Assembly: GCF_000379065.1 (NCBI RefSeq)
Contig: NZ_KB900614.1
Span: 270,421 to 334,420 of the forward strand
Direction of reading: 5' to 3'
DNA from: Salinispora mooreana
Lineage (GTDB): Bacteria > Actinomycetota > Actinomycetes > Mycobacteriales > Micromonosporaceae
Length of the DNA stretch: 64,000 nt
Shown here: positions 48,580 through 58,228 of the stretch, piece by piece
How positions within the stretch are numbered: position 1 is the stretch's first letter
Layout of the letters: each line of letters begins with the position of its first letter
The notes under the pieces: model-generated
Told to the model about the DNA's origin: nothing
What the model saw: only the letters and a program-made list of their open reading frames with translations
Databases searched by the model: none
Translations under genes and position numbers: made by a program

Positions 48580-49682
48580 CGGACCACCGCCTCATAGACA
48601 AAGTTGAGTAGTGCTTCGTCGCCGTCGCGATGCCCGTACGCGGCCGCGGCAGCCCCCATCGTGGCCAGCCGGTGCGGGTCACGGATCAACGGGATCACCG
48701 TGCTCTCCACCCAGGCTGGCGTCAGCTCGGCGTCGTCAACGAGTAGTCCGCCCCCAGCCTCCACCACCGGCAACGCGTTTCGTCGCTGCTCCTGGTTGCT
48801 GTGCGGGTACGGCACATAGACCGTCGGCAGCCCCACCGCCGCCACCTCTGCGCAGGTCATCGCCCCGCCCCGGCCGAGCATCAGGTCGGCCGCGGCGTAC
48901 CCCAGCTCCATCTGCGACAGGTAGGGCAACGTCACGTACGGTGCGGGTAGGTCGGTCGGCACCGACACCGCCTCATTGCGTGCACCGACCACGTGCAGCA
49001 CCTGCACTCCGTTCCGGGCCAGCTCCTTGGCTGCCCCACTGACCGCCAGGTTGATCGAGCGGGCGCCCTGCGATCCGCCGGCGACGAAGAGCACCGGCAG
49101 GTCCGGACGGAGACCGAAGTGGGCGCGGGCGGCGGTGCGCATGGCGGCCCGGTCCAGACCGGCGATGCCCCGGCGCAGCGGCACTCCCACCACCCGGGCC
49201 TCGCGCAGCGACTCGGCCTGCGCCGGCTGGTGCGGGAAGCCCACTGCGACGTGCTTGGTGAACTTCATGCCCAGCCGGTTGGCCACCCCCGGCGGCACAT
49301 TGACCTCGTGGATGACGATCGGCAGCTCACGTCGCCAGGCGGCGAGGTACGCCGGGACCGAGACGTACCCGCCGAACCCCACCACCGCATCGGCCTGCAC
49401 CTCGTCGATCACCTTGCCGGCTGCCCGGGCCGCGGTCCACATCCGGCCCGGGGTTTTCACCAAGTCCAGGTTGACCGAGCGGGGAAGCTGGTACGCGGGG
49501 ATCTGACGCAGGTCATACCCGGCGGGCGGGATCAGCTCGTTCTCCAGCCCCTTCGGGGTGCCCAGGCAGGTGATCCGGATGCCGGAGTCGTGCCGGCGCA
49601 GGCAGTCGGCGAAGGCGAGTAGCGGGTAGATGTGCCCCCCGGTGCCACCTCCCGCAAGCACCACCGAACGCAGCGGACCCAT
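48576..49682 (-). CDS. murG: undecaprenyl-PP-MurNAc-pentapeptide GlcNAc transferase
   Basis: A 368-residue GT28 enzyme making lipid II on the inner membrane face. VLAGGGTGGHIYPLLA is the N-terminal G-loop; GGYVSVPAYLAA and IHEVNVPPG are in the acceptor domain; FVAGGSQGARSIN, LGRGGAMTCAE and VPYPHSNQEQ are donor-site motifs. ATG 49682 (GGAG 6 nt upstream) is preferred over GTG 49685. It overlaps the ftsW stop by one base. Confidence 0.97.
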   Translation of the reverse strand: MGPLRSVVLAGGGTGGHIYPLLAFADCLRRHDSGIRITCLGTPKGLENELIPPAGYDLRQIPAYQLPRSVNLDLVKTPGRMWTAARAAGKVIDEVQADAVVGFGGYVSVPAYLAAWRRELPIVIHEVNVPPGVANRLGMKFTKHVAVGFPHQPAQAESLREARVVGVPLRRGIAGLDRAAMRTAARAHFGLRPDLPVLFVAGGSQGARSINLAVSGAAKELARNGVQVLHVVGARNEAVSVPTDLPAPYVTLPYLSQMELGYAAADLMLGRGGAMTCAEVAAVGLPTVYVPYPHSNQEQRRNALPVVEAGGGLLVDDAELTPAWVESTVIPLIRDPHRLATMGAAAAAYGHRDGDEALLNFVYEAVVR

Positions 49683-51241
49683 CACCGTCTCCTCTCCTCC
49701 ACCGACCCGCGCCGGGCCCGGTTCGCCCGGGCGGCACGCGGAGCGGCCTGGTCGTCTTCATACCGCCCCCGGGGCGCCCGGACCCGGGGAGCTGGTGGGG
49801 CGCCCGGGCGACGCCGGCCGGGAAGCGGCGGCAACGGGGCCCAGACTAGTCGGACCCATCGGGCCGGCGGACGGGCATGCAGGGCTCTCGCCGCATCAGG
49901 TTCGGCCCGGGCGAACGAGGCGAGCATGCCGACCGCGGCGAGCGTGACGACCAGGGCGCTCCCGCCGTCGGAGATGAACGGCAGCGGCACGCCGGTCAGC
50001 GGCAGCAACCCGATCACACCACCGATGTTGATCACTGCCTGGCCGATCAGCCAGGCGGTAGCCGCGGCGGCGGCGAGCTGCCGGAACCGGCCGGTCACCC
50101 GGCGGGCGATCCGCAGCCCGGTATACGCGAGCACCGCGAAGAGCGCCACGACCACACCGCACCCGACGGCACCCAGCTCCTCAGCGATGATCACGAAGAT
50201 GAAGTCATTCTCCATCGCCGGAAGGGAGCCCCACTTCAGGGAACTCTTGCCCAGCCCGGTGCCGAACCAGCCCCCGTGCTCGATCGCGTACCGTGCTTGG
50301 AGCATCTGGTAGCAGTCGTGCAACTTGCAGGTGTCAAGCGGTGGCGGGTTAACGAAATTCGTCAGCCGCGCCAGCCGGAAGTTATCCCCGCCCTCCTCGC
50401 CCGCACTGCTCGACCCAGCACCGAGTGAAGCGACCGCCACCAGCAGACCGACACCGAACAGGCCGATCGCGCCCAGCATCGCGAAGACCCGCAACCGCAC
50501 CCCGGCCGCCCAGAGCAGCCCGACGACCAGGGCCAGCAGACAGAGCATCGTGCCCAGGTCGTTGTAGCCGACCAGGACGAACAGCAGCCCCAGCACCGGG
50601 AAGAGCGGCGTGGCCAACTCCCGCCACCAGCCGAGCTTGGCGCCCTTGCGGGCGAGCACGTCCGCCCCCCACAGGACGAGGGCGAACTTCGCCAGCTCAG
50701 AGGGTTGGAGCTGGAACGGCCCGATGTACAGCCAGTTTATGTATACGGAGAACGGGCCAACCTGTTCGACACCGGCCAGTGAGCTGAGCGCGAGCAACAG
50801 GTTCAGGAGCAGCAGCAACCCCACCGTGCCCCAGAGGGCCGGCCAGGCGACCGCCTGGAAGGTGCGAACCGGCAGCCGCTGGCACGCCCAGAAGGCCACG
50901 ATCCCGAACACCGCGAAGATGGCCTGCTCGGTCAACGACGCGGTGGCATCGCCGCGCTCGGCAAAGTCTTCCACGCTGGTCGCCGAGAAAACCATGGTGA
51001 GACCGATCAGCAGCAGCAGGCCGGCGCTGAACAGCAAAAGGTAGTAGGAGGCCAACGGCCGGTCCAGCAGGCCACGCAGCGCGGCCAGTCCGCCGGCGGC
51101 GCTCAGTCCGCTCAGGGGCGGAGCATCAGGAGGTTCCTTCGGTGGCCGCGCTGCCGGCGGACCCTCGACGGTACGCGTACCTCCCGGCAGCCAGCGCCGC
51201 CCCGTCCCCGAGCTGTCCTCAATTTCTGGTCCCTCCCCCAC
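49682..51241 (-). CDS. ftsW: SEDS glycosyltransferase FtsW
   Basis: A 519-residue lipid II polymerase of the divisome with about ten membrane segments. GPFQLQPSELAKFALVLW is the catalytic SEDS block around the essential Asp-equivalent loop, and the late IGQAVINIGGVIGLLPLTGVPLPFIS is also diagnostic. It has a cytoplasmic Pro-rich N-terminus of about 65 residues and a long Arg/Pro-rich C-terminus. GTG 51241 is the most plausible start; it lies inside the hairpin at 51232-51267. The open frame to 51760 is the shadow of mraY. No murD lies before it. Confidence 0.93.
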   Translation of the reverse strand: MGEGPEIEDSSGTGRRWLPGGTRTVEGPPAARPPKEPPDAPPLSGLSAAGGLAALRGLLDRPLASYYLLLFSAGLLLLIGLTMVFSATSVEDFAERGDATASLTEQAIFAVFGIVAFWACQRLPVRTFQAVAWPALWGTVGLLLLLNLLLALSSLAGVEQVGPFSVYINWLYIGPFQLQPSELAKFALVLWGADVLARKGAKLGWWRELATPLFPVLGLLFVLVGYNDLGTMLCLLALVVGLLWAAGVRLRVFAMLGAIGLFGVGLLVAVASLGAGSSSAGEEGGDNFRLARLTNFVNPPPLDTCKLHDCYQMLQARYAIEHGGWFGTGLGKSSLKWGSLPAMENDFIFVIIAEELGAVGCGVVVALFAVLAYTGLRIARRVTGRFRQLAAAAATAWLIGQAVINIGGVIGLLPLTGVPLPFISDGGSALVVTLAAVGMLASFARAEPDAARALHARPPARWVRLVWAPLPPLPGRRRPGAPPAPRVRAPRGRYEDDQAAPRAARANRARRGSVEERRR

Positions 51242-51267
51242 CCGCCCATCATCGCGGGTGGGGGAGG
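51232..51267 (-). promoter_or_regulatory. perfect 14-bp hairpin over the ftsW start
   Basis: CCTCCCCCACCCGC (51232-51245) and its exact complement (51254-51267) flank an 8-nt loop. In the mRNA the ftsW GTG (51241-51239) lies in the 3' arm. It could be a terminator/attenuator after mraY or a fold that hides the ribosome site. It lies exactly where murD would normally be. Confidence 0.65.
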
Positions 51268-51315
51268 TGCGGCCCCCGCAACCGTCTCCTCGGCGTGTCG
51301 AGAAATGCGGTCCGG

Positions 51316-52440
51316 TCAACCGACGTTGGCTAGGTACTCGCTGTAGAAGAGGCCCAGGGCTATCGCCACACCGATGCCGGCGATGATCCAGAACCGCACC
51401 ACGATGTTGACCTCGCTCCAGCCGGCGAGCTCGAAGTGGTGCTGCAACGGCGACATCCGGAAGACCCGCTTGCCGGTGGTCCGGAAGGAGATGATCTGGA
51501 TCACCACAGACATCGTGATGATGACGAAGAGTCCGCCGATGATCGGCAGCAGCAGGATCGTCCGGGTCGACATCGCCATCCCGGCGATCAGACCACCCAG
51601 GCCCAGCGCGCCGGTGTCTCCCATGAAGATCCGGGCCGGCGAGGTGTTCCACCACAGGAACCCGACGCAGGCGCCGGCTGCCGCGCCGGCGATCAACGCG
51701 ATCTCCAGCGGGTCCCGGACCGCGTAGCAGTACTCCTGGGTGTAGTTCGGGTCCGCGCACCAGTGCCGGTACTGCCAGAAGGCGATCAGCGCGTACGCCG
51801 CGAGCACCATCACCGACGCGCCGGTGGCCAGACCGTCCAGACCGTCGGTGAGGTTGACGCCGTTGGTGGCGGCCATCACCACGAAGATGAAGAGAATGAC
51901 CGCGCCGACCTTGGTGAGCTCCAGTGCGGGGATGTCCCGAATGAAACTCAACGTCGTGCTGCCGACCGTCTCGGTGTTGGTCAACGTGCCCTGAGAGTCG
52001 GTCATGGTGCTCGGGAAGTAGAGCGCGACCACCCCGAACACCGCCCCGACCAGGATCTGGCCGAGCAGCTTGCCGCGCTTGTTGAGACCACCACTGTGCC
52101 GCTTGCGGACCTTCAGGAAGTCGTCAATGAAACCCACCGCGCCGGAGAACACCATCAGCCCCAGTAGCACCAGCGCCGTGATGGTCGGTTCGACCTGAGC
52201 GATCTGCGCGTCCGGCAGCGTGGTCAGGGCCAGGTGACCGGCGACGTACGCGATAACGGTGGCCAGGATGAAGACCACCCCACCCATCGTCGGCGTCCCC
52301 TGCTTGCCCTGGTGCATCACCGGCCCCTCGGCCCGAATGGGCTGGCCGGCCTTCAACCGGGTGAAGACCTTGATCGCAATCGGAGTGCAGAACAGCGAGA
52401 CCAGGAAGGCCACCCCGACCGCGACGATGACCGCCCTCAT
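51316..52440 (-). CDS. mraY: phospho-N-acetylmuramoyl-pentapeptide transferase
   Basis: A 374-residue membrane enzyme making lipid I from UDP-MurNAc-pentapeptide and undecaprenyl phosphate. It has ten membrane segments. Signature motifs are [19 protein letters not shown] (with the Asp pair), [29 protein letters not shown] and [13 protein letters not shown]. Its ATG overlaps the murF stop by 4 bp. The length is slightly above the family mean because of an outside loop near 230 ([14 protein letters not shown]). Confidence 0.98.
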   Translation of the reverse strand: MRAVIVAVGVAFLVSLFCTPIAIKVFTRLKAGQPIRAEGPVMHQGKQGTPTMGGVVFILATVIAYVAGHLALTTLPDAQIAQVEPTITALVLLGLMVFSGAVGFIDDFLKVRKRHSGGLNKRGKLLGQILVGAVFGVVALYFPSTMTDSQGTLTNTETVGSTTLSFIRDIPALELTKVGAVILFIFVVMAATNGVNLTDGLDGLATGASVMVLAAYALIAFWQYRHWCADPNYTQEYCYAVRDPLEIALIAGAAAGACVGFLWWNTSPARIFMGDTGALGLGGLIAGMAMSTRTILLLPIIGGLFVIITMSVVIQIISFRTTGKRVFRMSPLQHHFELAGWSEVNIVVRFWIIAGIGVAIALGLFYSEYLANVG

Positions 52441-53852
52441 GCCAGGCCACCGTCCGCTCCCGCGCCCCGATCGGGCACGGCGTCGACGCGCAACGCGTCC
52501 GCCACCTCCCAGGTGCGGTACCGCGAGCCCTTCACCAGGACGACGTCACCGGGCCGCAGGTCTCCCCGCAGCACCTCGACGGCGCCCGCCTGATCGGTGA
52601 GCTGCACCGATTCTCCTTCCCAGTCACGTACCGATGTTGCGCACTGATGGATTGGTGCCGCCGCCTCGCCCACCACGAGCAGACGGTCCACCCCGAGGTC
52701 GGCGGCGAGTCGGCCGACCTCGGCATGCCCGTCCTGCTCGTACGGCCCCAGTTCGGCCATGTAGCCGAGCACCGCGATGGTGCGCCGCCCCCGAAACCCG
52801 GCCAGCGCCCGCAGGGCAGCGGCCATCGAGGCGGGGTTGGCGTTGTACGAGTCATCGATGACGGTGACCCCGTCCACCCGCTCGAAGACGTCCATCCGAC
52901 GACTCGAGACCAGCCCGAGCTCACCCAGGACGGTCGCCAGCTCGGTCAGCGGCATTCCCAGTTCCCGGGCCACCGCGGCGGCGGCGAGCGAGTTGGACAC
53001 CTGGTGCCGGCCGGTCAGTCCGAGCCGCACCGGCGCGCGCCCCTCCGGTGTCACCAGCGTGAACGATGGCCGGCCCCGCTCGTCCAGCACCACGTCAACG
53101 GCGCGTACATCCGCATCGGCCGCCTCACCGAAGCGGACCACCCGCGCCCGGGTTCGCGTCGCCATCGCGGCGACGAGGTCATCGTCGGCGTTGAGCACGG
53201 CCAGCCCCTCGGCCGGCAGCGCCGCCACCAGTTCCCCCTTCGCCAGGGCGATGGTCTCCCGGGAACCGAACTCACCGATGTGGGCCACCCCCACGTTGAG
53301 CACCACGGAGATCTGCGGCGGTGCCACCTCGCAGAGGTGGCTGACATGCCCCACCCCGCGGGCCCCCTTCTCCAGCACGAGGTAGCGGGTGCCCGGGTCG
53401 GCCTGGAGCGCCGTGTAGGGGTGCCCCAGCTCGTTGTTGAACGACCCGGGCGGGGCGACCGTCGGCCCGAGTCGAGCGGTGAGGGCAGCGATCAGATCCT
53501 TGGTGCTGGTCTTGCCCGAGGAGCCGGTGAGGCCGACGACGGTCAGCTCGGGCAGCCGGTCCACCACCGCGCGGGCCAGTCGCCCCAGCGCTGTCCGGGC
53601 GTCGGCTACCAGCACCATCGGCACGCCGGGGAGCACCCGGGTGCCGAGCACCGCCACCGCACCCGCCCGGATCGCTCCTTCGGCGTAGTCGTGCCCGTCC
53701 ACCCGTTCCCCGGGGAAGGCGACGAAGAGCCCGCCCGGGCCGACCTTGCGGGAGTCGAACTCGACCGAACCGGTGACCGCGACGCCCGGGTCAGCGGCGA
53801 CCAACCGGCCGTCAACCGCCGCCGCCACCTCGGCCAGGCTCAGCCGGATCAC
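52437..53852 (-). CDS. murF: UDP-MurNAc-tripeptide D-alanyl-D-alanine ligase
   Basis: A 471-residue Mur ligase adding D-Ala-D-Ala. The ATP loop is [14 protein letters not shown] (about 107-120). GNLNNELGHP is represented by [10 protein letters not shown], and [22 protein letters not shown] and [11 protein letters not shown] are family motifs. GTG 53852 overlaps the murE stop. The N-terminal substrate domain begins with [14 protein letters not shown]. Confidence 0.97.
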   Translation of the reverse strand: MIRLSLAEVAAAVDGRLVAADPGVAVTGSVEFDSRKVGPGGLFVAFPGERVDGHDYAEGAIRAGAVAVLGTRVLPGVPMVLVADARTALGRLARAVVDRLPELTVVGLTGSSGKTSTKDLIAALTARLGPTVAPPGSFNNELGHPYTALQADPGTRYLVLEKGARGVGHVSHLCEVAPPQISVVLNVGVAHIGEFGSRETIALAKGELVAALPAEGLAVLNADDDLVAAMATRTRARVVRFGEAADADVRAVDVVLDERGRPSFTLVTPEGRAPVRLGLTGRHQVSNSLAAAAVARELGMPLTELATVLGELGLVSSRRMDVFERVDGVTVIDDSYNANPASMAAALRALAGFRGRRTIAVLGYMAELGPYEQDGHAEVGRLAADLGVDRLLVVGEAAAPIHQCATSVRDWEGESVQLTDQAGAVEVLRGDLRPGDVVLVKGSRYRTWEVADALRVDAVPDRGAGADGGLA

Positions 53853-55393
53853 GGCTGCCCCGCCTGGTCGCCAAAGCGGGCCCGCAGCGCGGCGGCCAGC
53901 TCAGTGCGGTCGTCGAAGGGATGCATCTGCCCACCAACCTCCTGCCCCTGCTCGTGCCCCTTGCCCAACAGCGCCACCACGTCCCCGGGCGCAGCGAGCT
54001 GCACCGCCTCCGCGATCGCCGCACGCCGACCGGGCACCTCCAGGACCTGCACCCCGGTGTCGGCGCGACGCACGCCGGCGAGCACCTCAGCCCGGATCTC
54101 GGCGGGATCCTCGGTCCGCGGATTGTCGTCGGTTACCAGCACCACATCCGCTCCCTCCGCGGCGGCGACGCCCATCAGGGGCCGCTTGCCCCGGTCCCGG
54201 TCGCCGCCGGCGCCGAGTAGGCAGATCAGCCGGCCGGTACTGAACTCCCGCAGGGCGGCGAGCGCGGCGACGATCGCGTCGGTCTTGTGCGCGTAGTCGA
54301 CGACGCCGCGCACCGGGCCGGGGGATGGCACCAGCTCCAGCCGACCGGGCACGCCGCCGCAGTCGGCCACCCCCGCGACAGCGACCCGCGGCTCCACCCC
54401 GGCCGCCACCAGCACGGCGACGGCGAGCAGCGCGTTGGCGACGTTGTGCCGACCGGGCAGGGCCACCCCGGCGGGCAGGATCAGCCCGTCCGGACCGTGC
54501 AGGGTGAGGCGTTGCGCGTACCCCTCGCCACCGACCTCGTCGGCCCACCAGGTGGCGGAACGGTCGCCGGCCGCGGAGTAGGTCACGGTGGCGGGTCGGC
54601 GCAGCGGGAACAGCGCCGGATCGTCGTGGTTGAGCACCTCGACCTCGCAGCGGCCGTCGAAGAGCTTCGCCTTGGCGGCGAAGTAGTCCGCGGAGTCAGC
54701 GTGGAAGTCGAGGTGGTCGGAGCCGAAGTTGGTGTAGCCGCCGACGGTGAACCGGACGCCGCCGACCCGCCCCATCGCCAGGGCGTGGCTGGACACCTCC
54801 ATGACCACGGCGGTGACGCCGCGCTCCCGGGCGGCGGCGAGCATGGCGTGCAGGTCGGTCGCCTCGGGCGTGGTCCGGACACTGTCGATCACCAGATCAC
54901 CGAGGCGGGTCTCCACGGTGCCGATCAGGCCGGTGGTGTGCCCGGCCGCCCGCAGCCCCGACTCGACCAGGTACGCCGTGGAGGTCTTGCCCGCGGTTCC
55001 GGTCACCCCGATCACCGTCAACCCGCCGGTCGGGTCGCCGTACACCACACTGGCCAGGTCCCCCAGCACCGCCCGCGGGCTCGGCACCACCAGCATGGGC
55101 AGACCGGCTTCCGCGGCCGCCGCCGCGCCATCCGGGTCGGTCAGCACGGCCACCGCACCAGCCTGGGCCGCGGCCGGGACGAACTCGGCACCGTGCCGCC
55201 GGGCACCGGGAAGGGCCGCGTACAGGTCGCCGGGGCGGACCTCCTGGCTGGCGTGCGTCACCCCGGTGACCGTCGGTTCCGCTGGACCGGACCGGAGGTC
55301 GACGGCGTCCGCACCGGACTCGGCGGCGAGCCGAGCGGCGAGATTACCGAGCCGGATTCCGGTCACGCTACGAGGGCGAGGATTGCCGGACAC
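53849..55393 (-). CDS. murE: UDP-MurNAc-L-Ala-Glu-meso-diaminopimelate ligase
   Basis: A 514-residue Mur ligase. ATP loop GVTGTAGKTST (about 125-135), the EVSSHAL block and NFGSDHLDFH are present. The specificity motif DDNPRTEDP has the DNPR form of meso-DAP ligases, in keeping with an actinobacterial meso-DAP wall. GTG 55393 is the best start, after AGGG at about 9 nt; the frame is open to 55504 but that part overlaps ftsI. Confidence 0.96.
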   Translation of the reverse strand: MSGNPRPRSVTGIRLGNLAARLAAESGADAVDLRSGPAEPTVTGVTHASQEVRPGDLYAALPGARRHGAEFVPAAAQAGAVAVLTDPDGAAAAAEAGLPMLVVPSPRAVLGDLASVVYGDPTGGLTVIGVTGTAGKTSTAYLVESGLRAAGHTTGLIGTVETRLGDLVIDSVRTTPEATDLHAMLAAARERGVTAVVMEVSSHALAMGRVGGVRFTVGGYTNFGSDHLDFHADSADYFAAKAKLFDGRCEVEVLNHDDPALFPLRRPATVTYSAAGDRSATWWADEVGGEGYAQRLTLHGPDGLILPAGVALPGRHNVANALLAVAVLVAAGVEPRVAVAGVADCGGVPGRLELVPSPGPVRGVVDYAHKTDAIVAALAALREFSTGRLICLLGAGGDRDRGKRPLMGVAAAEGADVVLVTDDNPRTEDPAEIRAEVLAGVRRADTGVQVLEVPGRRAAIAEAVQLAAPGDVVALLGKGHEQGQEVGGQMHPFDDRTELAAALRARFGDQAGQP

Positions 55394-55484
55394 GGCGTCA
55401 GACCCTACCCGGTCGTCCGGTTCCGGCCACACAGCCGCCCCGGTGGTTCGTCGGCACTCACCGATGATGTCCCGTCTTCGCTGT

Positions 55485-57635
55485 TCAGCGAGGAAAGACG
55501 TCAAAGTTGGGCGGCGGTGCCGGCGACTGCGGCACCCGATAGTGCTGCAAGGTGAACCGCATCATGTCGGCGAAGACCGGCGCGGCGATGTCGCCACCAC
55601 CGCCACCGGGAGTGTGGGCGAAGACAGCGATCACGTAACGGGGCTTCTCAGCCGGGGCCATCCCGATGAACGACGCCACCTCACCGGGCTGCTTCCGCCC
55701 GTCAACCCGTCGCGTGCCCGTGCCGCTCTTCCCCGCCACCCGGTAGCCGGAGATTGCCGCGGCCTGTCCGGTCGCGCCGTCAACCGTGGTCACCGCCTCC
55801 ATGATGGTCCGCAGCTCGGCAGCGTTCTCCGGGGTCAGCACCTCCCGGGTCGTCGGCGCCTCCGGCGTTGTCCGCTCTCCCTGCGGCCCGATGATCTCCT
55901 TCACCAGCTGCGGCGCGACGTACGTGCCGTCGTTGGCGATGGTCGCGTACACGGCAGCCATCTGGATGGCGGTGACGTCCACACTGTGCCCGATCGGCAC
56001 CGACCCGTACGACGAGTCACTCCACTGGTCGACGGGGAGCAGCGCACCACTCGCCTCGCCGAGCAGCCCGACCCCGGTCGGCTCACCGAGCCCGAAGCGC
56101 TTCTGGTAGTCGATGAGCCGGTCCGGACCGAGCTGGTCGGCGATGGCGATGGTGCCGACATTGGACGAGTACGCCATCATCCCCGCCAGGCTCATCCGTC
56201 TACCGTTCACCGGGTGCGTGTCAGAGATACGCGTGTCGCCCTTGAGTACGCTGTTCGCCACCGGGAACGCCGTCTGCGGGGTGATGACGCCCTCCTGGAG
56301 GGCAGCGCCGAAGGTGATCGCCTTGTGCACCGACCCCGGTTCGACCACGAACCCGGTCGCCACGTCGACCCGGTCGGCCGGGTCGCTGTCGCGCCAGTCC
56401 GCGACGTCGTAGGTGGGGTAGGAGGCCTGGGCCAGCACCTCGCTGGTGCCCACCTCCAGGATGACCGCGGTGGCGGTCGAGCCGGTGACCGCCGCCATCG
56501 CCTCGGCCAGCTTGGCCTGCACCACGTATTGCAGGTCCCGGTCGAGGGTGAGGCACAGCGAGCTGCCCGGTTTCGCCTCCGTCGTCTCGCTGAAGCCCCC
56601 GGGGATCTGCGCGCCCCACCCCGCCTCGTAACGTTCCAGCCCGTCCTTGCCGGCGAGCACCTCGTCATAGCCGGCCTCGAGCCCTTCCAGGCCGGCCATG
56701 TCCTGGCCGGTGAAGCCGATCAGGTTGGCGGCCAGGTCCCCGCCGGGGACCTCCCGTCGCTCATCTCGCTTGGTGTCGACACCCTCCAGCTTCAGGTCCT
56801 CGATCTGCTCGGCCAGATCAACGTCCACCCCCCGTTTGAGGTAGACGAACTCCAGTTCGCCACCGCTGGGTTGCTTGCGTTTCCGCATCTTCTCGGCGAG
56901 CTCCGCCGCCGGGATGTCGAGCGGCTCGGAGAGCGCCTGCGCGGTGGTCACCGGGTCGTCGATCTGGGTCGGGTCGGCGAAGACATACCGGGTTTCGACA
57001 CTGTGCGCCAGCACCTCGCCATCCCGGTCGTAGATCGAGCCACGCGGCGCCGGCAGAACAACGGACCGCAGCCGGTCCTCGATTCCGGCACCGGCGTAGT
57101 CCGGGTTCTCCACGACCTGCAGCGCGACGAGCCGAATACCGATGAGGGTGAACAGGGCCAGCGCCAGCGCGGTGCCGAGCCGCAGCCGACGGCCGGGGTC
57201 GGCCAGGCGGGGTGGCCTCAGCCGGCGGCGTCGCGTTGGCCGAGCTGAGGTTGGGCGCGGCGGGCGTCGCCGCGGCGGTGGCTCCTCCGCCGGTGGACGC
57301 CGGGGCACGGTGCGCACCACGGAGGTGCGACGCGGCGGGTTCGTCCGCCGGGCAGCACCGGCCCGCCCACCGCTGAGCACCTGGAGTGCCGGACGGAACG
57401 GGTCACCGGAGCGACTGCTATCTCCTCGCGGTGTCCGACGGGGCTCGGCGCGACCTGCGCGGGCGTCCCCCAGCCGCTGCTCGCCGATGCTGCGACCGCG
57501 AGGGGTGTAGGCCCGGGCCCCGGAGATGCCACCCCCCGACTCTGCCGGTCGGGGATCGGCCGGACTGTCGGTGCGGGACGGGCCGCGCCGGGACCCTTTG
57601 GCGTCCCGGCGCGGCTCCTCCGATCTCGGCGGCAC
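55485..57635 (-). CDS. ftsI: septal transpeptidase FtsI (class B PBP)
   Basis: A 716-residue penicillin-binding protein. A disordered Arg/Pro-rich cytoplasmic N-terminus of about 150 residues, a membrane segment (LGTALALALFTLIGIRLVAL), a PBP dimerisation domain (RGSIYDRDGEVLA) and the transpeptidase domain follow in order. The catalytic motifs are SVHK (EPGSVHKAITF), SSN (AYSSNVG) and KSGTG. GTG 57635 begins 2 bp after the ftsL-like stop. The long basic N-terminus is usual in Micromonosporaceae-type PBPs. Confidence 0.96.
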   Translation of the reverse strand: MPPRSEEPRRDAKGSRRGPSRTDSPADPRPAESGGGISGARAYTPRGRSIGEQRLGDARAGRAEPRRTPRGDSSRSGDPFRPALQVLSGGRAGAARRTNPPRRTSVVRTVPRRPPAEEPPPRRRPPRPTSARPTRRRRLRPPRLADPGRRLRLGTALALALFTLIGIRLVALQVVENPDYAGAGIEDRLRSVVLPAPRGSIYDRDGEVLAHSVETRYVFADPTQIDDPVTTAQALSEPLDIPAAELAEKMRKRKQPSGGELEFVYLKRGVDVDLAEQIEDLKLEGVDTKRDERREVPGGDLAANLIGFTGQDMAGLEGLEAGYDEVLAGKDGLERYEAGWGAQIPGGFSETTEAKPGSSLCLTLDRDLQYVVQAKLAEAMAAVTGSTATAVILEVGTSEVLAQASYPTYDVADWRDSDPADRVDVATGFVVEPGSVHKAITFGAALQEGVITPQTAFPVANSVLKGDTRISDTHPVNGRRMSLAGMMAYSSNVGTIAIADQLGPDRLIDYQKRFGLGEPTGVGLLGEASGALLPVDQWSDSSYGSVPIGHSVDVTAIQMAAVYATIANDGTYVAPQLVKEIIGPQGERTTPEAPTTREVLTPENAAELRTIMEAVTTVDGATGQAAAISGYRVAGKSGTGTRRVDGRKQPGEVASFIGMAPAEKPRYVIAVFAHTPGGGGGDIAAPVFADMMRFTLQHYRVPQSPAPPPNFDVFPR

Positions 57636-57637
57636 AG

Positions 57638-58228
57638 CTATCCCCCGGTACCCGGCTGGCCGACCCCCGCCGCGGGCCCGCTGCCCGGCTGCGGCACATC
57701 AATGGCCGCGCCGCCGTCGGGAAGCTGGATATAGCCCGGCTCGAGCTCGACCAGGCCAAGCTTGCGAGCGGCTTCGAGCAGATTGCCCGGCGCCTCCGCC
57801 TCGGTGATCTGTTGGTTCAGCTGCTGCTGCTGCAGGTTGAGGGTGGTCTGCTCCCGCTGGAGTTGAGACAGCCGAATCGCGTTCTCGTTGATCTTGGTGT
57901 TGACCAACAGGATGCCGAGCACCCCACCGACCACCAGGACCACCACCAACGTGGCGAACGGCGCGCGCGGCACCGATACCGGCGCCGGTGGCGCCACCCG
58001 CAGCCGGGTCGTTCGGGTGTTGGCAGTCCGCGCGCTCGGGCGTAGCGCCGCGGTGCCCTGGGTCGGGAACGCTCGCGTGCCCCGCGCGCGGGTCGTCCCC
58101 GGCCGCCCCGCCGGGGGCGTCTGGGCGCCGGCGCGCGTGGTCCGCTCCGCCGCGACCCGGCCCCCCGACCGCGGCGTGCGCTGCCCGCCGCCGGCGCCGT
58201 TCCGGCGGTCGCGCTTGTCAATCGTCAT
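57638..58228 (-). CDS. FtsL-like divisome membrane protein
   Basis: A 196-residue bitopic protein in the ftsL position between rsmH and ftsI. A basic N-terminus of about 90 residues precedes one membrane segment ([20 protein letters not shown]). A short coiled coil ([20 protein letters not shown]) and an [10 protein letters not shown] motif typical of FtsL/FtsB partners follow, and the tail is Gly/Pro-rich. ATG 58228 is chosen for GGGGGAGGG just upstream; it overlaps rsmH by 11 bp. An in-frame ATG at 58246 is less likely. Confidence 0.88.
   Translation of the reverse strand: MTIDKRDRRNGAGGGQRTPRSGGRVAAERTTRAGAQTPPAGRPGTTRARGTRAFPTQGTAALRPSARTANTRTTRLRVAPPAPVSVPRAPFATLVVVLVVGGVLGILLVNTKINENAIRLSQLQREQTTLNLQQQQLNQQITEAEAPGNLLEAARKLGLVELEPGYIQLPDGGAAIDVPQPGSGPAAGVGQPGTGG

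Noticed and set aside
51242..51760. N-terminal extension of ftsW to 51760
   Set aside because: The added residues lie over mraY in another frame, are Arg/His-rich and lack SEDS similarity.
54747..57248. Plus-strand open frame of about 830 codons opposite murE/ftsI
   Set aside because: Antisense shadow; the minus strand carries the Mur ligase and PBP motifs.
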